Below are positions 14,528 to 22,769 of a stretch of 24,308 bases of DNA, piece by piece (the stretch's first letter is position 1; each line of letters opens with the position of its first letter). Position numbers and translations under genes: made by a program. Source of the DNA: Myxococcales bacterium (GTDB lineage Bacteria; Myxococcota_A; Bradymonadia; Bradymonadales; Bradymonadaceae). The stretch spans positions 1-24,308 of the forward strand of contig SKMT01000105.1 in NCBI GenBank assembly GCA_007120915.1, written 5' to 3'. The notes below the pieces were generated by a model that did not search any database, was not told the origin of the DNA, and saw only the letters and a list, made by a program, of their open reading frames with translations.

Positions 14528-15979
14528 GTGCCGAAGCAACCGGTGATAATAACGCACCAGATCCAGATATGCCTCCACTCCCACCCGCTCGTCGGTGCCG
14601 TGGATCCGTTCCAGATCATCGGCGTCCAACACCACGGGGGTGAACCGGTAGACATCGTCAGTCAGCCCCGAAAAGTGACGGGCGTCCGTCGCTGCCACCA
14701 CGATTGACGGGGCGAGCGCAACGTCACCGAACACTTCGGCGAAGGCCGTCTCAATCGCCTCGTAGCCCCGGCTGTGAACCGATGCGACGGGGCTGGGCTC
14801 GGATTGCATCCGTTCGAGCTTCTCGACCTGAACCTCATCGCCGACCAGCCCCTCCAGATAAGCCATCACGTCGTCGATGCTGTCGCGGGGATGAATCCGA
14901 AAGTTCACCAGCGCCTCGGCGGTCTGGGGCAGCACGTTCTCGGTCTGCCCCGCCCGCAACACCGTGGGCGCCGCAGTGGTTCGAACCGCAGCGTTACTGC
15001 TGGGCTGGTCGACCATCTGTGAGAGCACCAGCGGCTCGAACAGCCACAGATTCCGAAACACAACTCGATGGCCAAACCCCATCTCGGCGACAGCGCGGTC
15101 GAACATCATCTCCACCGGCCCGTCTACAGCAGCCGGCATAGGACTGGTCTCCAACGCCGACACTGCTGCCAGCAGGTTGGAAATCGCCAGATCTTTCGGG
15201 GGCATCGACGCGTGGCCCCCTTCGCCCCGGGCGGTCAACCGCACCGTCAGATACCCCTTCTCGACGATGCCCACCAACGCCAGCGGCTCGTCGACCCCGG
15301 GCACAATGCCGTCGGTGACCACCAGCCCCTCATCGTAGACCGCCTGCACGTCCAGCCCCTGCTGTTTCATGTTGTCGGCGACCACCCGCGCCCCCTCCAT
15401 CCCCCCGATCTCTTCGTCATGGCCGAACACGAAGTGCAACGTATGCTGTGGGCGCTTACCTTCTTCGAGCATCGCCTCCGCGGCCTCCAGAAGCGCCATC
15501 ATGTTGTGCTTGTTGTCCAGCGTCCCCCGCCCCCAGATGTACCCCTCTTCGACGGCCCCCGAAAACGGCGGGTACGTCCAGTCATCTTCGGTCCCCTCTT
15601 CGACGGGCACCACGTCTTTGTGCGCCAGAAACACCACGTCTTTCGCATCCGGATCCGCACCTTCCAGCGTGTAGTGCGGCGTCAGATCGGAGACCAACTG
15701 TCGCTGTGCTTCATGGTGAAACCGCGGGAACCATTCTTCGAGCTGCTCTCGAAGTTCGACGAAGGGCTCGATATCGTCTTCGTCTTCCGGGCTAACCGTC
15801 GGAATCTGGATCGCCTCCGACAGCCGCTGCACGGCTTCGTCGGGATCGTCCAATTGCACATCGACCTGCTCGGCCGGCACCGCCGGCGACTCGACCTGGC
15901 AGGCCCGAACCAACACCACCGCCACCAACACGGCGATCACCAGTCCCACCACGGCTGCGACCCATCTCCATCGACTCAT
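14522..15979 (-). CDS. Membrane-anchored M20 metallopeptidase, PM20D1/carboxypeptidase S-like
   Basis: The 485-residue protein has one N-terminal membrane helix (about 6-25) and then an M20 zinc-peptidase domain, probably periplasmic or outside the membrane. Metal ligands and catalytic residues are visible: H120 and D122 in AHKDVVPV, D155 in GRGTLDNKH, E189/E190 in GHDEEIGG, an Asp in YDEGLVV, and a late His in RIHGTDERV. The order and wording of WTYPPFSGAVEEGYIWGRGT, VNFRIHPRDS and DARHFSGLTDDVYRF closely follow animal PM20D1, an N-acyl amino acid hydrolase/synthase, and yeast Cps1. Substrate is inferred only from that likeness. Start: ATG at 15977-15979 with GGAGGAG at 15983-15989. The length is typical for this subgroup. 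Confidence 0.92.
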   Translation of the reverse strand: MSRWRWVAAVVGLVIAVLVAVVLVRACQVESPAVPAEQVDVQLDDPDEAVQRLSEAIQIPTVSPEDEDDIEPFVELREQLEEWFPRFHHEAQRQLVSDLTPHYTLEGADPDAKDVVFLAHKDVVPVEEGTEDDWTYPPFSGAVEEGYIWGRGTLDNKHNMMALLEAAEAMLEEGKRPQHTLHFVFGHDEEIGGMEGARVVADNMKQQGLDVQAVYDEGLVVTDGIVPGVDEPLALVGIVEKGYLTVRLTARGEGGHASMPPKDLAISNLLAAVSALETSPMPAAVDGPVEMMFDRAVAEMGFGHRVVFRNLWLFEPLVLSQMVDQPSSNAAVRTTAAPTVLRAGQTENVLPQTAEALVNFRIHPRDSIDDVMAYLEGLVGDEVQVEKLERMQSEPSPVASVHSRGYEAIETAFAEVFGDVALAPSIVVAATDARHFSGLTDDVYRFTPVVLDADDLERIHGTDERVGVEAYLDLVRYYHRLLRHW

Positions 15980-16440
15980 CGGCTCCTCCGGAATTACTCC
16001 AACGACTCAGTCCACCGTTGTAACACGGCCCTCCCGGGGATTGCGACATTCCGGTGCGATGTTCGGAGTCAGCCTCGCAAAGCGCAGCAGGTGCTCAACG
16101 CCTCAGATTCTCCTCCCCGAGTGGGGGAGGTGGCCCGGAGGCGCAGCCGGAGGGTCGGAGGGGGCCACGCAAACCTCAGCCTTCCACGACCTCACGACCC
16201 GCTCCCGGTTGCGCCTATGACGCGCTGCGTGATACTAATTTGAGAGTGAGTAATGTCGCCGGTTGGGTGCTTGTTTGGATCGCTTCGAGCGGGGAGCTTC
16301 ACCGGGTCGGCCCACGCCGGCTCGATGCAGCACCCCGGAACACTACAGGCGTTGCTGCCGGTTGAATGCCAACAGGTTCGCCCCATCGGTAAGTGCAACT
16401 CCACAGGAGACGTCCTCCAACGGCGCTCCGGAGAGTGTCT
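15980..16440. other. Divergent intergenic region between M20 peptidase and kinase genes
   Basis: This 461-base gap must hold the promoters of two diverging genes. It contains the M20 Shine-Dalgarno (15983-15989), one copy of the dispersed GC-rich repeat (16110-16165) and the kinase ribosome site GGAGAG (16430-16435). GATACTAAT near 16230 could be part of a -10 element, but no matching -35 is seen. Short open frames here have no recognisable features. The rest, 16166-16420, holds nothing identifiable. Confidence 0.6.
16110..16165 (+). repeat. Dispersed GC-rich repeat copy with hairpin
   Basis: The element starts with CCTCCCC (16112-16118), a short GAGTG loop and GGGGAGG (16124-16130), a seven-pair hairpin. 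It continues TGGCCCGGAGGCGCAGCCGG and then AGGGTCGGAGGGGG. The same layout occurs within aroBA at 2641-2688. Elements of this style (C-run/G-run hairpin, GTGGCC, GGTCGGAGGGGG) are familiar as dispersed intergenic repeats in several high-GC bacteria. No T-run follows, so it is not an intrinsic terminator. Confidence 0.65.
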
Positions 16441-19400
16441 ATGACCCAAGACGAACAACTATTGCCGGAAGCCGGCGATCTGATCGGGGGCCGGTTCCGA
16501 ATCCTGGAGATTCTCGGCGCCGGCGGCTTCGGCACCGTCTACAAGGCCGTCCAGGAGAACATCGGACGGGAAGTAGCCCTGAAGTTTCTCACCCCCGGGG
16601 TCGCCAAGGATCCGATTAACGTCAAACGCTTCCGCCGCGAGGCGTTCCACGTCAGCCAGCTTCGCCATCCCAACACGATCACCCTCTATGACTACGGCCA
16701 GACCGAAGACGAACTGGCCTACATGGTCATGGAGTTTCTCGATGGCATTGCGCTGGGGGACTGGATTCAGGACCACGGCGCAGTGGAGTGGCCCCGGGCC
16801 GCCCATATCTACATCCAGGTGCTCAAGAGCCTGTCCGAAGCTCACCGAAACGGGCTGGTGCACCGTGATCTGAAGCCGGAAAACATCTTTCTCTGTGAGA
16901 TGTTCGGCGAGAAGGACTACGTGAAGGTGCTCGACTTCGGTGTGGCCAAAATGACCCTGGCCGAGGCCGACGAGGAATCCGATGAGGAGCCTCTCACCCG
17001 CGCCGGGTCTATCTTTGGCACACCGCTGTACATGGCGCCAGAACAGGCCTGTGCCGAACCGATCACCCCGGCGACCGACGTCTACGCACTGGGACTGCTG
17101 CTGTTTGAGATGCTCACCGGAAAGCCCCCCGTGACGGGGCGAAACCGCATGGATGTCATCCACAAGCAGATCCGCGATCCCGTCCCGGTTCTGACCGACG
17201 ATCTGAAGGGCACAGCCTTCGCGGAGCTGATCCGCAAGGCATGCGAAAAGGAACCGGATCATCGGTTTGAAGATGCCGCCAGGCTGCTGAATGCCTTCCA
17301 GCACGCCGTGCGCCAGATGCAGATCACTCCTCGTCCCGAGGGTGGTACTCACCCCGAAATCTCCGCCTCCCATGCCGTCCCCGCCGAGGTCAATCGCGCC
17401 TACTCCCGCCAGCAAGGCCCCGCTACCCGCGATCCCGCCGCCGACGATCCCACCGCATTGGTGTCGGTACCCGAGGATCGGCTCAAGCCACCGGGCGCGC
17501 CGGCTCAGGATCCCACCAAAGTGGTGCAGGTCCCGGACGAAAAGGCCGGTTCCACGCCCCCGCCGGTTCCCGTCGAAGAGCTGCCCTCCGTCGAGATCCA
17601 ACGGCTCGAACCGGCCGACGACGAACCGGCACCATCGCCCCCGGCCCGTTCGCGCCCCCGCTACGATCTGCCGCTGATCGGCAGGGACCGCGCCTTCGAC
17701 AAGTTAACCGGCCTGGTCCGTGATGCCCGCGACGACAACTCCGGGCAGATGGTGCTGATCGAAGGCGAGGGAGGGGTGGGAAAGACCCACCTGTTGCACG
17801 CGGTGCTCAACAAACTGTCCGACGAACCGTTTGACATCTCTATTGCCGCCTATCGGCGACGCAGCCTGCCGATGGAGGCGCTGCGCGAGGCGATCGCCGG
17901 GCTGTGGGATGTCTCCCACCGCGACCGCAGAGAAGTGGATCGGGTCATCCGCAGCGACCTGCGCGAACTCGACGGATTCAGCGACCGTGAAATCGACAGC
18001 ATTGTCCACTTTTTGCGGCCCCGCTCCACCGAACCGGACTCCGAGAACAATGCCGAAACCGGTGTGCTCTACGCCCGGCTCGAACGGCTTCTGGTACGCC
18101 TTGCCGAGCGACGTCCCGTCGTACTGGCGCTCGAGGACGTGCAGTATGCCGACAACACATCGCTGGCATTTCTCGAATACCTGGCGGTGACGGTGCGCAC
18201 CCAATCCTGCCCCCTGGTGGTGATGATGACGCTGCGACCGGAGGAGCGGGGGCTGAATCCCGACCTCGGTCAGCATCTGCACAACATCAGCGCCAACGTC
18301 GGGGTGGGTTTTACGCGCATGAAGCTGCGGCGGCTTCGTGGCCGGGCGTTGTCGATGTTTCTCGACTCCATCCTGCCGCTGGAACCGAGGCTGAAAGAAC
18401 GCATCGGCTGGTTGTCCCACGGTGTACCGCTGCATGCCATCCAGATCATTCGCTACCTGCAGGATGAGGGCGAGCTGATCGAACGAGACGATCTGTGGCA
18501 TCTAAAAAGTGGCAATCCCCGTTCCATCGAGCTGCCCCCGGACCTGATGGACCTGATGAGCCTGCGCATCGAGCAGGCCGTCAACAAACACCACGATCCC
18601 CCCCGGATGCGCCGGCTGTTGCGTTGGCTGGCGGTGTTGGGGATGCAGGTGCCGCTACAACTGCTGGAGATGGTGCTGCGCGACGACGACCAGTTCGGCG
18701 ATCACTTCGAACTCGACGCCGCGCTCACCGCCCTGGACCAGGAGGCGATCTGCAGCCAGTCGTTTCACCACAACGTGCTTTGTGTGGAATTCGACAACAG
18801 CCTGCTGCGTGAAAGCCTGCTGGACGAAATCGGCGAGCAGTGGTCCTCACGCACACTCCACCGCACCGCTGCCGAAAAGAAGATCGCCTACTACCGCAAT
18901 CATCAGACCGAAGTGCCCCTCGTCGAAATCGCCGATCATTTCCGGCGCGCCGGCGACACCGAACGCTACCGTGACATCCTCGCGGCCAGCGGTCGGCGGG
19001 CGATGGAACGGTTCGATCTTCGGGGTGCCCAGGACCGATACCGGGAGTTGCTGAATCTGCTCACCGACCGCGGCGAACGCGGCAAGCTGTGGGTCGAGGC
19101 TCATGTTGCGCTCGCCGACCTGGCCCGGCGCTTCGGCAAGTTCGGCCTCGCCGAAGACCACTACCGCCAGGTCGTCGACTCCGACACCGCCTCCGGCACT
19201 GAAAACTGCCGCGCCCTGCGTGGTTTTGCCCACCTGATGACCATCCAGTCCCGCTATGAACAGGCCCGCAACCTGTACGGGCAGGCCCTCGACGCCAGCC
19301 AGCGGGGCAGCGATCCCGCCGGGGTGGCCAAGGCACTGATCGGGCTGTCGAAGGTCCACCTGATGCAGGGCGATCCACGTGCCGGCAAGCAGGTGCGCGA

Positions 19401-20589
19401 CCGGCTCGAATCGATGCTCAGCGAGCTGAAGAATCCGGAGGTCCACGGCAAGGTGCTGTTTCATCTCGCCGAAGCCGCCCAGCGCCAGGGCCGGCTTGAG
19501 AGGCGCTACGACTACCTGGTGCGCGCCCGACAGGCCCTGGAGCAGTCCTCCGACCGCCACGCCCTCTCCGATACACTGATCGCGCTGGGCGGTTCTCTGT
19601 TGCGTCCGTCGCTAAACGAACCGGACCGGCTCCAGCGCGCCGAAGAGACCCTCAATGAGGCGTTGGAGTTGAACAAGGCACTCGGCGACCGACAGGGCGT
19701 CGCCGACGCTCTGCGCTACCTGGGACTGCTCGACATCGAACGGGATGCCATCGACGACGCCCGCCGTCAGCTCAATGAGAGCCTGTCGATCCACCGCACA
19801 CTGGGCACCCCCTACAGCATCGGTGCCGCTCACAACGCCCTGGGGATTCTGGAGCTTCGCACCCGCAACTACGAAGAGGCCGAACGCCAATTCAACGCCG
19901 CCATCGACACCTTCAAGCAGATGGGCGACCAGATCGCCATCTCCCAGCCCCTTTTGAACAAAGGCATCACCGCCATCAACCGCGGCCAGTTCAAGCCGGC
20001 GCGCACCTATCTGCATGAGGCGCGCCGCATCAAGGAGTCGCTGGGAACAAGCTGGGCACTGTTTGATCTGCGCAATCACCTCGCGATCGTGGAGATGTGG
20101 TTCGGTCAATTCGAACGGGCCGAACAACTGCTCGACGAAACCCTCGATCGCGTCGATCACAGCGGCACCGCCGAAGATCGCGCCACCGCCCGCAGCCTCA
20201 TGGGGCTGATGCAGTGCTTCCAGAGCCGCCTGCAACGCGCCGCTCTGGAGCTGGGACGCGCCCGCACCGACGCCCGGGAGCTAAACGTCGAGCGCCTCCA
20301 GCAGTTCTGCCGCGCCAACGCCGCGTTCTACTCGCTGCTCACCGAGGCCAAAAGCGACTACGACGAACTGGTCGGCACCATCGACGACAACCCCATTCTG
20401 GGCGAACTCGATCGCACCGTCTGGCTCGCCCTGCTGGGACGCATGGCCATCACCGCCGCCGAGCGAGAACCGAACCGCCAGTCCGTCCGCCTTCTTCGCA
20501 CCGCCGCCACGCTCAACAGCCGTTTTGGCCGCAAAGAGCTGGTCCAACAGCTCGAAGAGGCCGCCCAGCAGCTTGAGAACAGCCTGTAA
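16441..20589 (+). CDS. Ser/Thr protein kinase - AAA ATPase - TPR regulator
   Basis: A single 1382-residue cytosolic protein. Residues 18-290 are a Hanks-type kinase: glycine loop GAGGFG (26-31), K48, HRDLKPEN (141-148), DFG (D165), and APE with E201, so it should be active. Residues 300-420 are a Pro-rich linker with two copies of a DPT-x-x-V-x-VP(E/D) motif. Residues from about 430 to 800 form an AAA_16/STAND-type ATPase with Walker A GEGGVGKT (442-449) and an acidic Walker B near 561-566 (VLALED). The rest, from about 860, consists of TPR-like helical repeats. The layout resembles PknK-like kinases and large myxobacterial kinases; it likely senses or scaffolds partners through the TPRs. ATG 16441 follows GGAGAG five bases upstream. 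It is monocistronic as far as seen. No transmembrane segment is present. Confidence 0.93.
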   Translation: MTQDEQLLPEAGDLIGGRFRILEILGAGGFGTVYKAVQENIGREVALKFLTPGVAKDPINVKRFRREAFHVSQLRHPNTITLYDYGQTEDELAYMVMEFLDGIALGDWIQDHGAVEWPRAAHIYIQVLKSLSEAHRNGLVHRDLKPENIFLCEMFGEKDYVKVLDFGVAKMTLAEADEESDEEPLTRAGSIFGTPLYMAPEQACAEPITPATDVYALGLLLFEMLTGKPPVTGRNRMDVIHKQIRDPVPVLTDDLKGTAFAELIRKACEKEPDHRFEDAARLLNAFQHAVRQMQITPRPEGGTHPEISASHAVPAEVNRAYSRQQGPATRDPAADDPTALVSVPEDRLKPPGAPAQDPTKVVQVPDEKAGSTPPPVPVEELPSVEIQRLEPADDEPAPSPPARSRPRYDLPLIGRDRAFDKLTGLVRDARDDNSGQMVLIEGEGGVGKTHLLHAVLNKLSDEPFDISIAAYRRRSLPMEALREAIAGLWDVSHRDRREVDRVIRSDLRELDGFSDREIDSIVHFLRPRSTEPDSENNAETGVLYARLERLLVRLAERRPVVLALEDVQYADNTSLAFLEYLAVTVRTQSCPLVVMMTLRPEERGLNPDLGQHLHNISANVGVGFTRMKLRRLRGRALSMFLDSILPLEPRLKERIGWLSHGVPLHAIQIIRYLQDEGELIERDDLWHLKSGNPRSIELPPDLMDLMSLRIEQAVNKHHDPPRMRRLLRWLAVLGMQVPLQLLEMVLRDDDQFGDHFELDAALTALDQEAICSQSFHHNVLCVEFDNSLLRESLLDEIGEQWSSRTLHRTAAEKKIAYYRNHQTEVPLVEIADHFRRAGDTERYRDILAASGRRAMERFDLRGAQDRYRELLNLLTDRGERGKLWVEAHVALADLARRFGKFGLAEDHYRQVVDSDTASGTENCRALRGFAHLMTIQSRYEQARNLYGQALDASQRGSDPAGVAKALIGLSKVHLMQGDPRAGKQVRDRLESMLSELKNPEVHGKVLFHLAEAAQRQGRLERRYDYLVRARQALEQSSDRHALSDTLIALGGSLLRPSLNEPDRLQRAEETLNEALELNKALGDRQGVADALRYLGLLDIERDAIDDARRQLNESLSIHRTLGTPYSIGAAHNALGILELRTRNYEEAERQFNAAIDTFKQMGDQIAISQPLLNKGITAINRGQFKPARTYLHEARRIKESLGTSWALFDLRNHLAIVEMWFGQFERAEQLLDETLDRVDHSGTAEDRATARSLMGLMQCFQSRLQRAALELGRARTDARELNVERLQQFCRANAAFYSLLTEAKSDYDELVGTIDDNPILGELDRTVWLALLGRMAITAAEREPNRQSVRLLRTAATLNSRFGRKELVQQLEEAAQQLENSL

Positions 20590-20673
20590 GTGGTTAGCAT
20601 CTGCTGTTCGGTTAAGCTGCTAACTTCGACAATTTCGTATGAATCTCCTTAACTTCGACAGCATCGCTGAGTT

Positions 20674-20708
20674 GTGTCGTGGGACTTGTGTCTCGGGTCT
20701 TGTGTCCG
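20674..20708 (+). repeat. Degenerate heptamer run, GTGTCNN/GGGWCTT, 5 units
   Basis: Five in-phase units are present: GTGTCGT, GGGACTT, GTGTCTC, GGGTCTT and GTGTCCG. The opposite-strand form (for example CCCAAGA by rotation) belongs to the same CCNANNA-like group as the cleaner arrays. A related run at 20752-20779 has the opposite orientation. Confidence 0.6.
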
Positions 20709-20751
20709 GCTTACCGACCTATTGTGGATCGAAGCCATCACCATCGGTACC

Positions 20752-20779
20752 AGGACCCACGACTCAAGACCCATGACGC
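20752..20779 (+). repeat. Degenerate heptamer run, ANGACNC, 4 units
   Basis: The units AGGACCC, ACGACTC, AAGACCC and ATGACGC are in phase. Rotated, they read CCCACGA, CTCAAGA and CCCATGA. They are complementary in type to the run at 20674-20708, so the two runs are inverted copies 43 bases apart and could pair imperfectly in RNA or single-stranded DNA. Confidence 0.6.
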
Positions 20780-20909
20780 CAACGGTCAAGCCACCACTTC
20801 AGCCACAACCGCAGCTCGACCGATGGCTTAACCGATCAGGGATGAAGTGTTTAGATGTTGCCCACGTCTTGCCTGTTGATTGATTTGTTACTGACTCCGG
20901 GAGGATCCC

Positions 20910-21194
20910 ATGAGCGCCCAACGCCTCGACGACGCCACCATCGAATCTCGCCTCGCCGAACTCGACGGCTGGCAACGCAACGGCGACGCCATCGAACGGT
21001 CGCTGACCTTCGATGACTTCACCGCCGCCATCGACTTCATCAACCGCATCGCCGAACACGCCGAAGCCGCCGACCATCACCCCGAGATCTTCAACGTCTA
21101 CAACAACATCGACCTCACCCTGACCACCCACGACGCCGACGGATTGACCGAAAAGGACTTCAACCTGGCCGCCAAGATCGACGGTGAGGTCTGA
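20910..21194 (+). CDS. phhB: Pterin-4a-carbinolamine dehydratase
   Basis: This 94-residue protein recycles 4a-hydroxytetrahydrobiopterin, made by aromatic amino acid hydroxylases, by removing water; some homologues act instead in molybdopterin metabolism. The family core is visible: a C-terminal helix-strand block with AEAADHHPEIFNVYNNIDLTLTTHD followed by GLTEKDFNLAAKID, with the HHP catalytic motif intact. The length is normal for the family (about 95-115). The ATG at 20910 is supported by GGGAGG (20899-20904) five bases before it. No hydroxylase gene is seen in the window, so the partner is unknown. The gene is convergent with the E1 fragment across a 435-base repeat-rich region. Confidence 0.92.
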   Translation: MSAQRLDDATIESRLAELDGWQRNGDAIERSLTFDDFTAAIDFINRIAEHAEAADHHPEIFNVYNNIDLTLTTHDADGLTEKDFNLAAKIDGEV

Positions 21195-21300
21195 GCTGAT
21201 TCGGTAATTTGCGAGGTAGGCGCTATCGGTCGTTATCGGTCCCGTGGGGTCTGCGCGACCCACCCGATTTGTAGCTTCTGTGGTTCGCGGCGCTGGATCC

Positions 21301-21406
21301 CCCCAGGCAAGCCTGAGGGCTGAGCGGGGCGCTGGCTCGCCATTTCGGGCCAAGGCCCGGGCTCGCCCGACCCGTCGGAACATCTGCGCCGTTTGAAACA
21401 GCACGG
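21301..21406 (+). repeat. 106-base direct repeat, copy 1, with two hairpins
   Basis: This copy matches 21450-21554 nearly base for base; the only difference seen is near 21381-21390 (ATCTGCGCCG here, ATTCCGCCG there). It includes two short perfect inverted repeats with AA loops, CAGGC-AA-GCCTG and CGGGCC-AA-GGCCCG. The layout recalls palindromic intergenic units of the REP/BIME kind. Confidence 0.9.
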
Positions 21407-21449
21407 ACCACCCGTCGCTGGATCTCCTCTGGTTGGCTACGCTGGTTAC

Positions 21450-21554
21450 CCCCAGGCAAGCCTGAGGGCTGAGCGGGGCGCTGGCTCGCCATTTCGGGCC
21501 AAGGCCCGGGCTCGCCCGACCCGTCGGAACATTCCGCCGTTTGAAACAGCACGG
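21450..21554 (+). repeat. 106-base direct repeat, copy 2
   Basis: Second copy of the element at 21301-21406, one base shorter, starting 149 bases downstream in the same orientation. Both hairpins are retained. The 43-base spacer between copies also shares short words with the DNA before copy 1 (GCTGGATC), so the duplicated segment may once have been longer. Confidence 0.9.
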
Positions 21555-21577
21555 CCCAACCTGTTTTCCTTGCTTTT

Positions 21578-21629
21578 CCTTGGCGCTCTTGGCGTCCTTG
21601 GCGGTTCCCTCCCGCTTTTCCCTTGGCGG
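21578..21629 (+). repeat. Nine-base YCTTGGCGN repeat against the E1 stop codon
   Basis: CCTTGGCGC, TCTTGGCGT and CCTTGGCGG are contiguous nine-base units (21578-21604). A fourth CCTTGGCGG at 21621-21629 ends on the base next to the TGA stop (21630-21632) of the E1 fragment. The period is nine, not seven, so this is a different repeat class, although it again touches a stop codon. Confidence 0.75.
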
Positions 21630-22751
21630 TCAGTACCGTGCGAGCCACTCGATCTTTTCGGCGATGTCGTCGATCCCGGGCAGAATCTCCGCCTCCAGAT
21701 CGGGATGGTAGGCCACGAAGCTGTCCAACGACGCCACCCTTTGGATCGGCCCGTCCAGATACTCGAACAACTCGTCGCTGATCCGGGTGGCCAGCTCGGT
21801 GCCGAAGCCCCAGGAGGAGTTGTCCTCGTAGGCCAAAATCACCTTGTTGGTCTTCTTGACGGTGTTGCTGATCGCGTCCCAGTCGTAGGGGTTGAGGCTG
21901 CGCAGGTCGATGATCTCGGTGCTGACGTCGTCGAACTGAGCGGCGGCACGCCGGGCGCGTTCCACCAGCGCTCCGTAGGTGATGATTGACAGGTCGTCAC
22001 CTTCCTGGATCATCTTCGCTTTGCCGAAGGGGATCATGTAGTCGTCCCCCGGGTTGCGCCCCTTGTTGTGCTGCTGGCGATACAGGTGCTTGTGCTCCAG
22101 GAACATCACCGGATCGTCACAGCGGATCGCCGTGCGCAACAGCCCCGCCGCATCCTCGGCATTCGACGGCATCACCACCCGAACCCCGGGGGTGTGGGTG
22201 AACAAGGTGGTACCGGACTGGCTGTGGTAGGGAGCGCCGCCTTTGAGATAGCCGCCGATGGGTACACGTACCACCAGGGGGCAACTGAAGGCGTTGTTGG
22301 AGCGCCACCGGATGTTCGACAGCTCGTTTCTAAGCTGCATGAACGCCGGCCAGATGTAGTCGAAGAACTGAATCTCGACCACCGGTCGGAGCCCACGCTG
22401 GGCCATGCCGATGCCACGGCCGACGATGTTCGCTTCTGCAAGCGGGCTGTTGAACACCCGATCGCCGCCAAATTCTTTCTGCAACCCGTGGGTGACCTTG
22501 AAGACCCCACCCTTGCCTTTGACATCTTCGATGTACTCTTCGCGGGTTACATCGGCGACGTCTTCGCCGAAAATCACGATCCGCGGGTCCCGCTCCATCT
22601 CAGTGTGCAGGCAGTGGTTCAACAGATCGACCATCGTCGACTCGCCATCCTCGGTATCGTACTGCGGGTCGGTGTCGAACCGATCGGTGGTTGGATCGCC
22701 TTCCGTGGCATACTGGTGGTCGAGAACGGTATCCGTTTCCGGGATCGGAAG

Positions 22752-22769
<18 letters not shown>
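21630..22769 (-). CDS. 2-oxoacid dehydrogenase E1, beta half (5'-truncated by a chimeric joint)
   Basis: These 379 codons are the C-terminal part of a thiamine-diphosphate-dependent E1, probably of a branched-chain or related 2-oxoacid dehydrogenase. The beta domain starts near MVDLLNHCLHTEMERDP and shows VIFGEDV, KGGVFKVTHGL, FNSPLAEANIVGRGIGMA, EIQFFDYIWPA and PIGGYLKGG, ending in a transketolase C-terminal domain (IIDLRSLNPYDWD). The linker before it (LELPIPETDTVLDHQYA) is like the junction of E1 proteins with alpha and beta halves fused in one chain of about 650-700 residues. The alpha half, with the ThDP pyrophosphate site, is missing: upstream the frame changes into UvrA. The real gene is therefore longer, and its 5' end is not in this window. 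Confidence 0.85.

Larger units (their letters stand above)
20590..20909. other. Intergenic region between kinase and pterin dehydratase genes
   Basis: This 320-base gap has four small features. GTTAGCA (20593-20599) and TGCTAAC (20618-20624) can pair into a seven-base stem with a long loop and no T-run. TAACTTCGACA occurs twice, around 20621 and 20650. Two heptamer runs lie at 20674-20708 and 20752-20779 in opposite orientation. A 13-base GCTTAACCGATCA at 20826-20838 recurs inverted at 1530-1542. No gene or clear promoter is seen. The Shine-Dalgarno of the next gene lies at 20899-20904. Confidence 0.6.
21195..21629. other. Convergent intergenic region dominated by repeats
   Basis: The 435-base gap lies between two converging gene ends. 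It contains a 106-base element in two direct copies (21301-21406, 21450-21554) and nine-base CTTGGCG repeats (21578-21629). Open frames on either strand are translations of the repeats and have no recognisable domains, so they are not called genes. No T-run terminator is seen. Confidence 0.75.

Noticed and set aside
16166..16420. Small gene or structured RNA upstream of the kinase
   Set aside because: Short frames have no start signals or recognisable features, and no conserved RNA motif could be seen by eye.
21223..21648. Minus-strand 141-residue frame in the repeat region
   Set aside because: It is a translation of the 106-base duplicated element and the nine-base repeats; its two similar halves reflect the DNA repeat.
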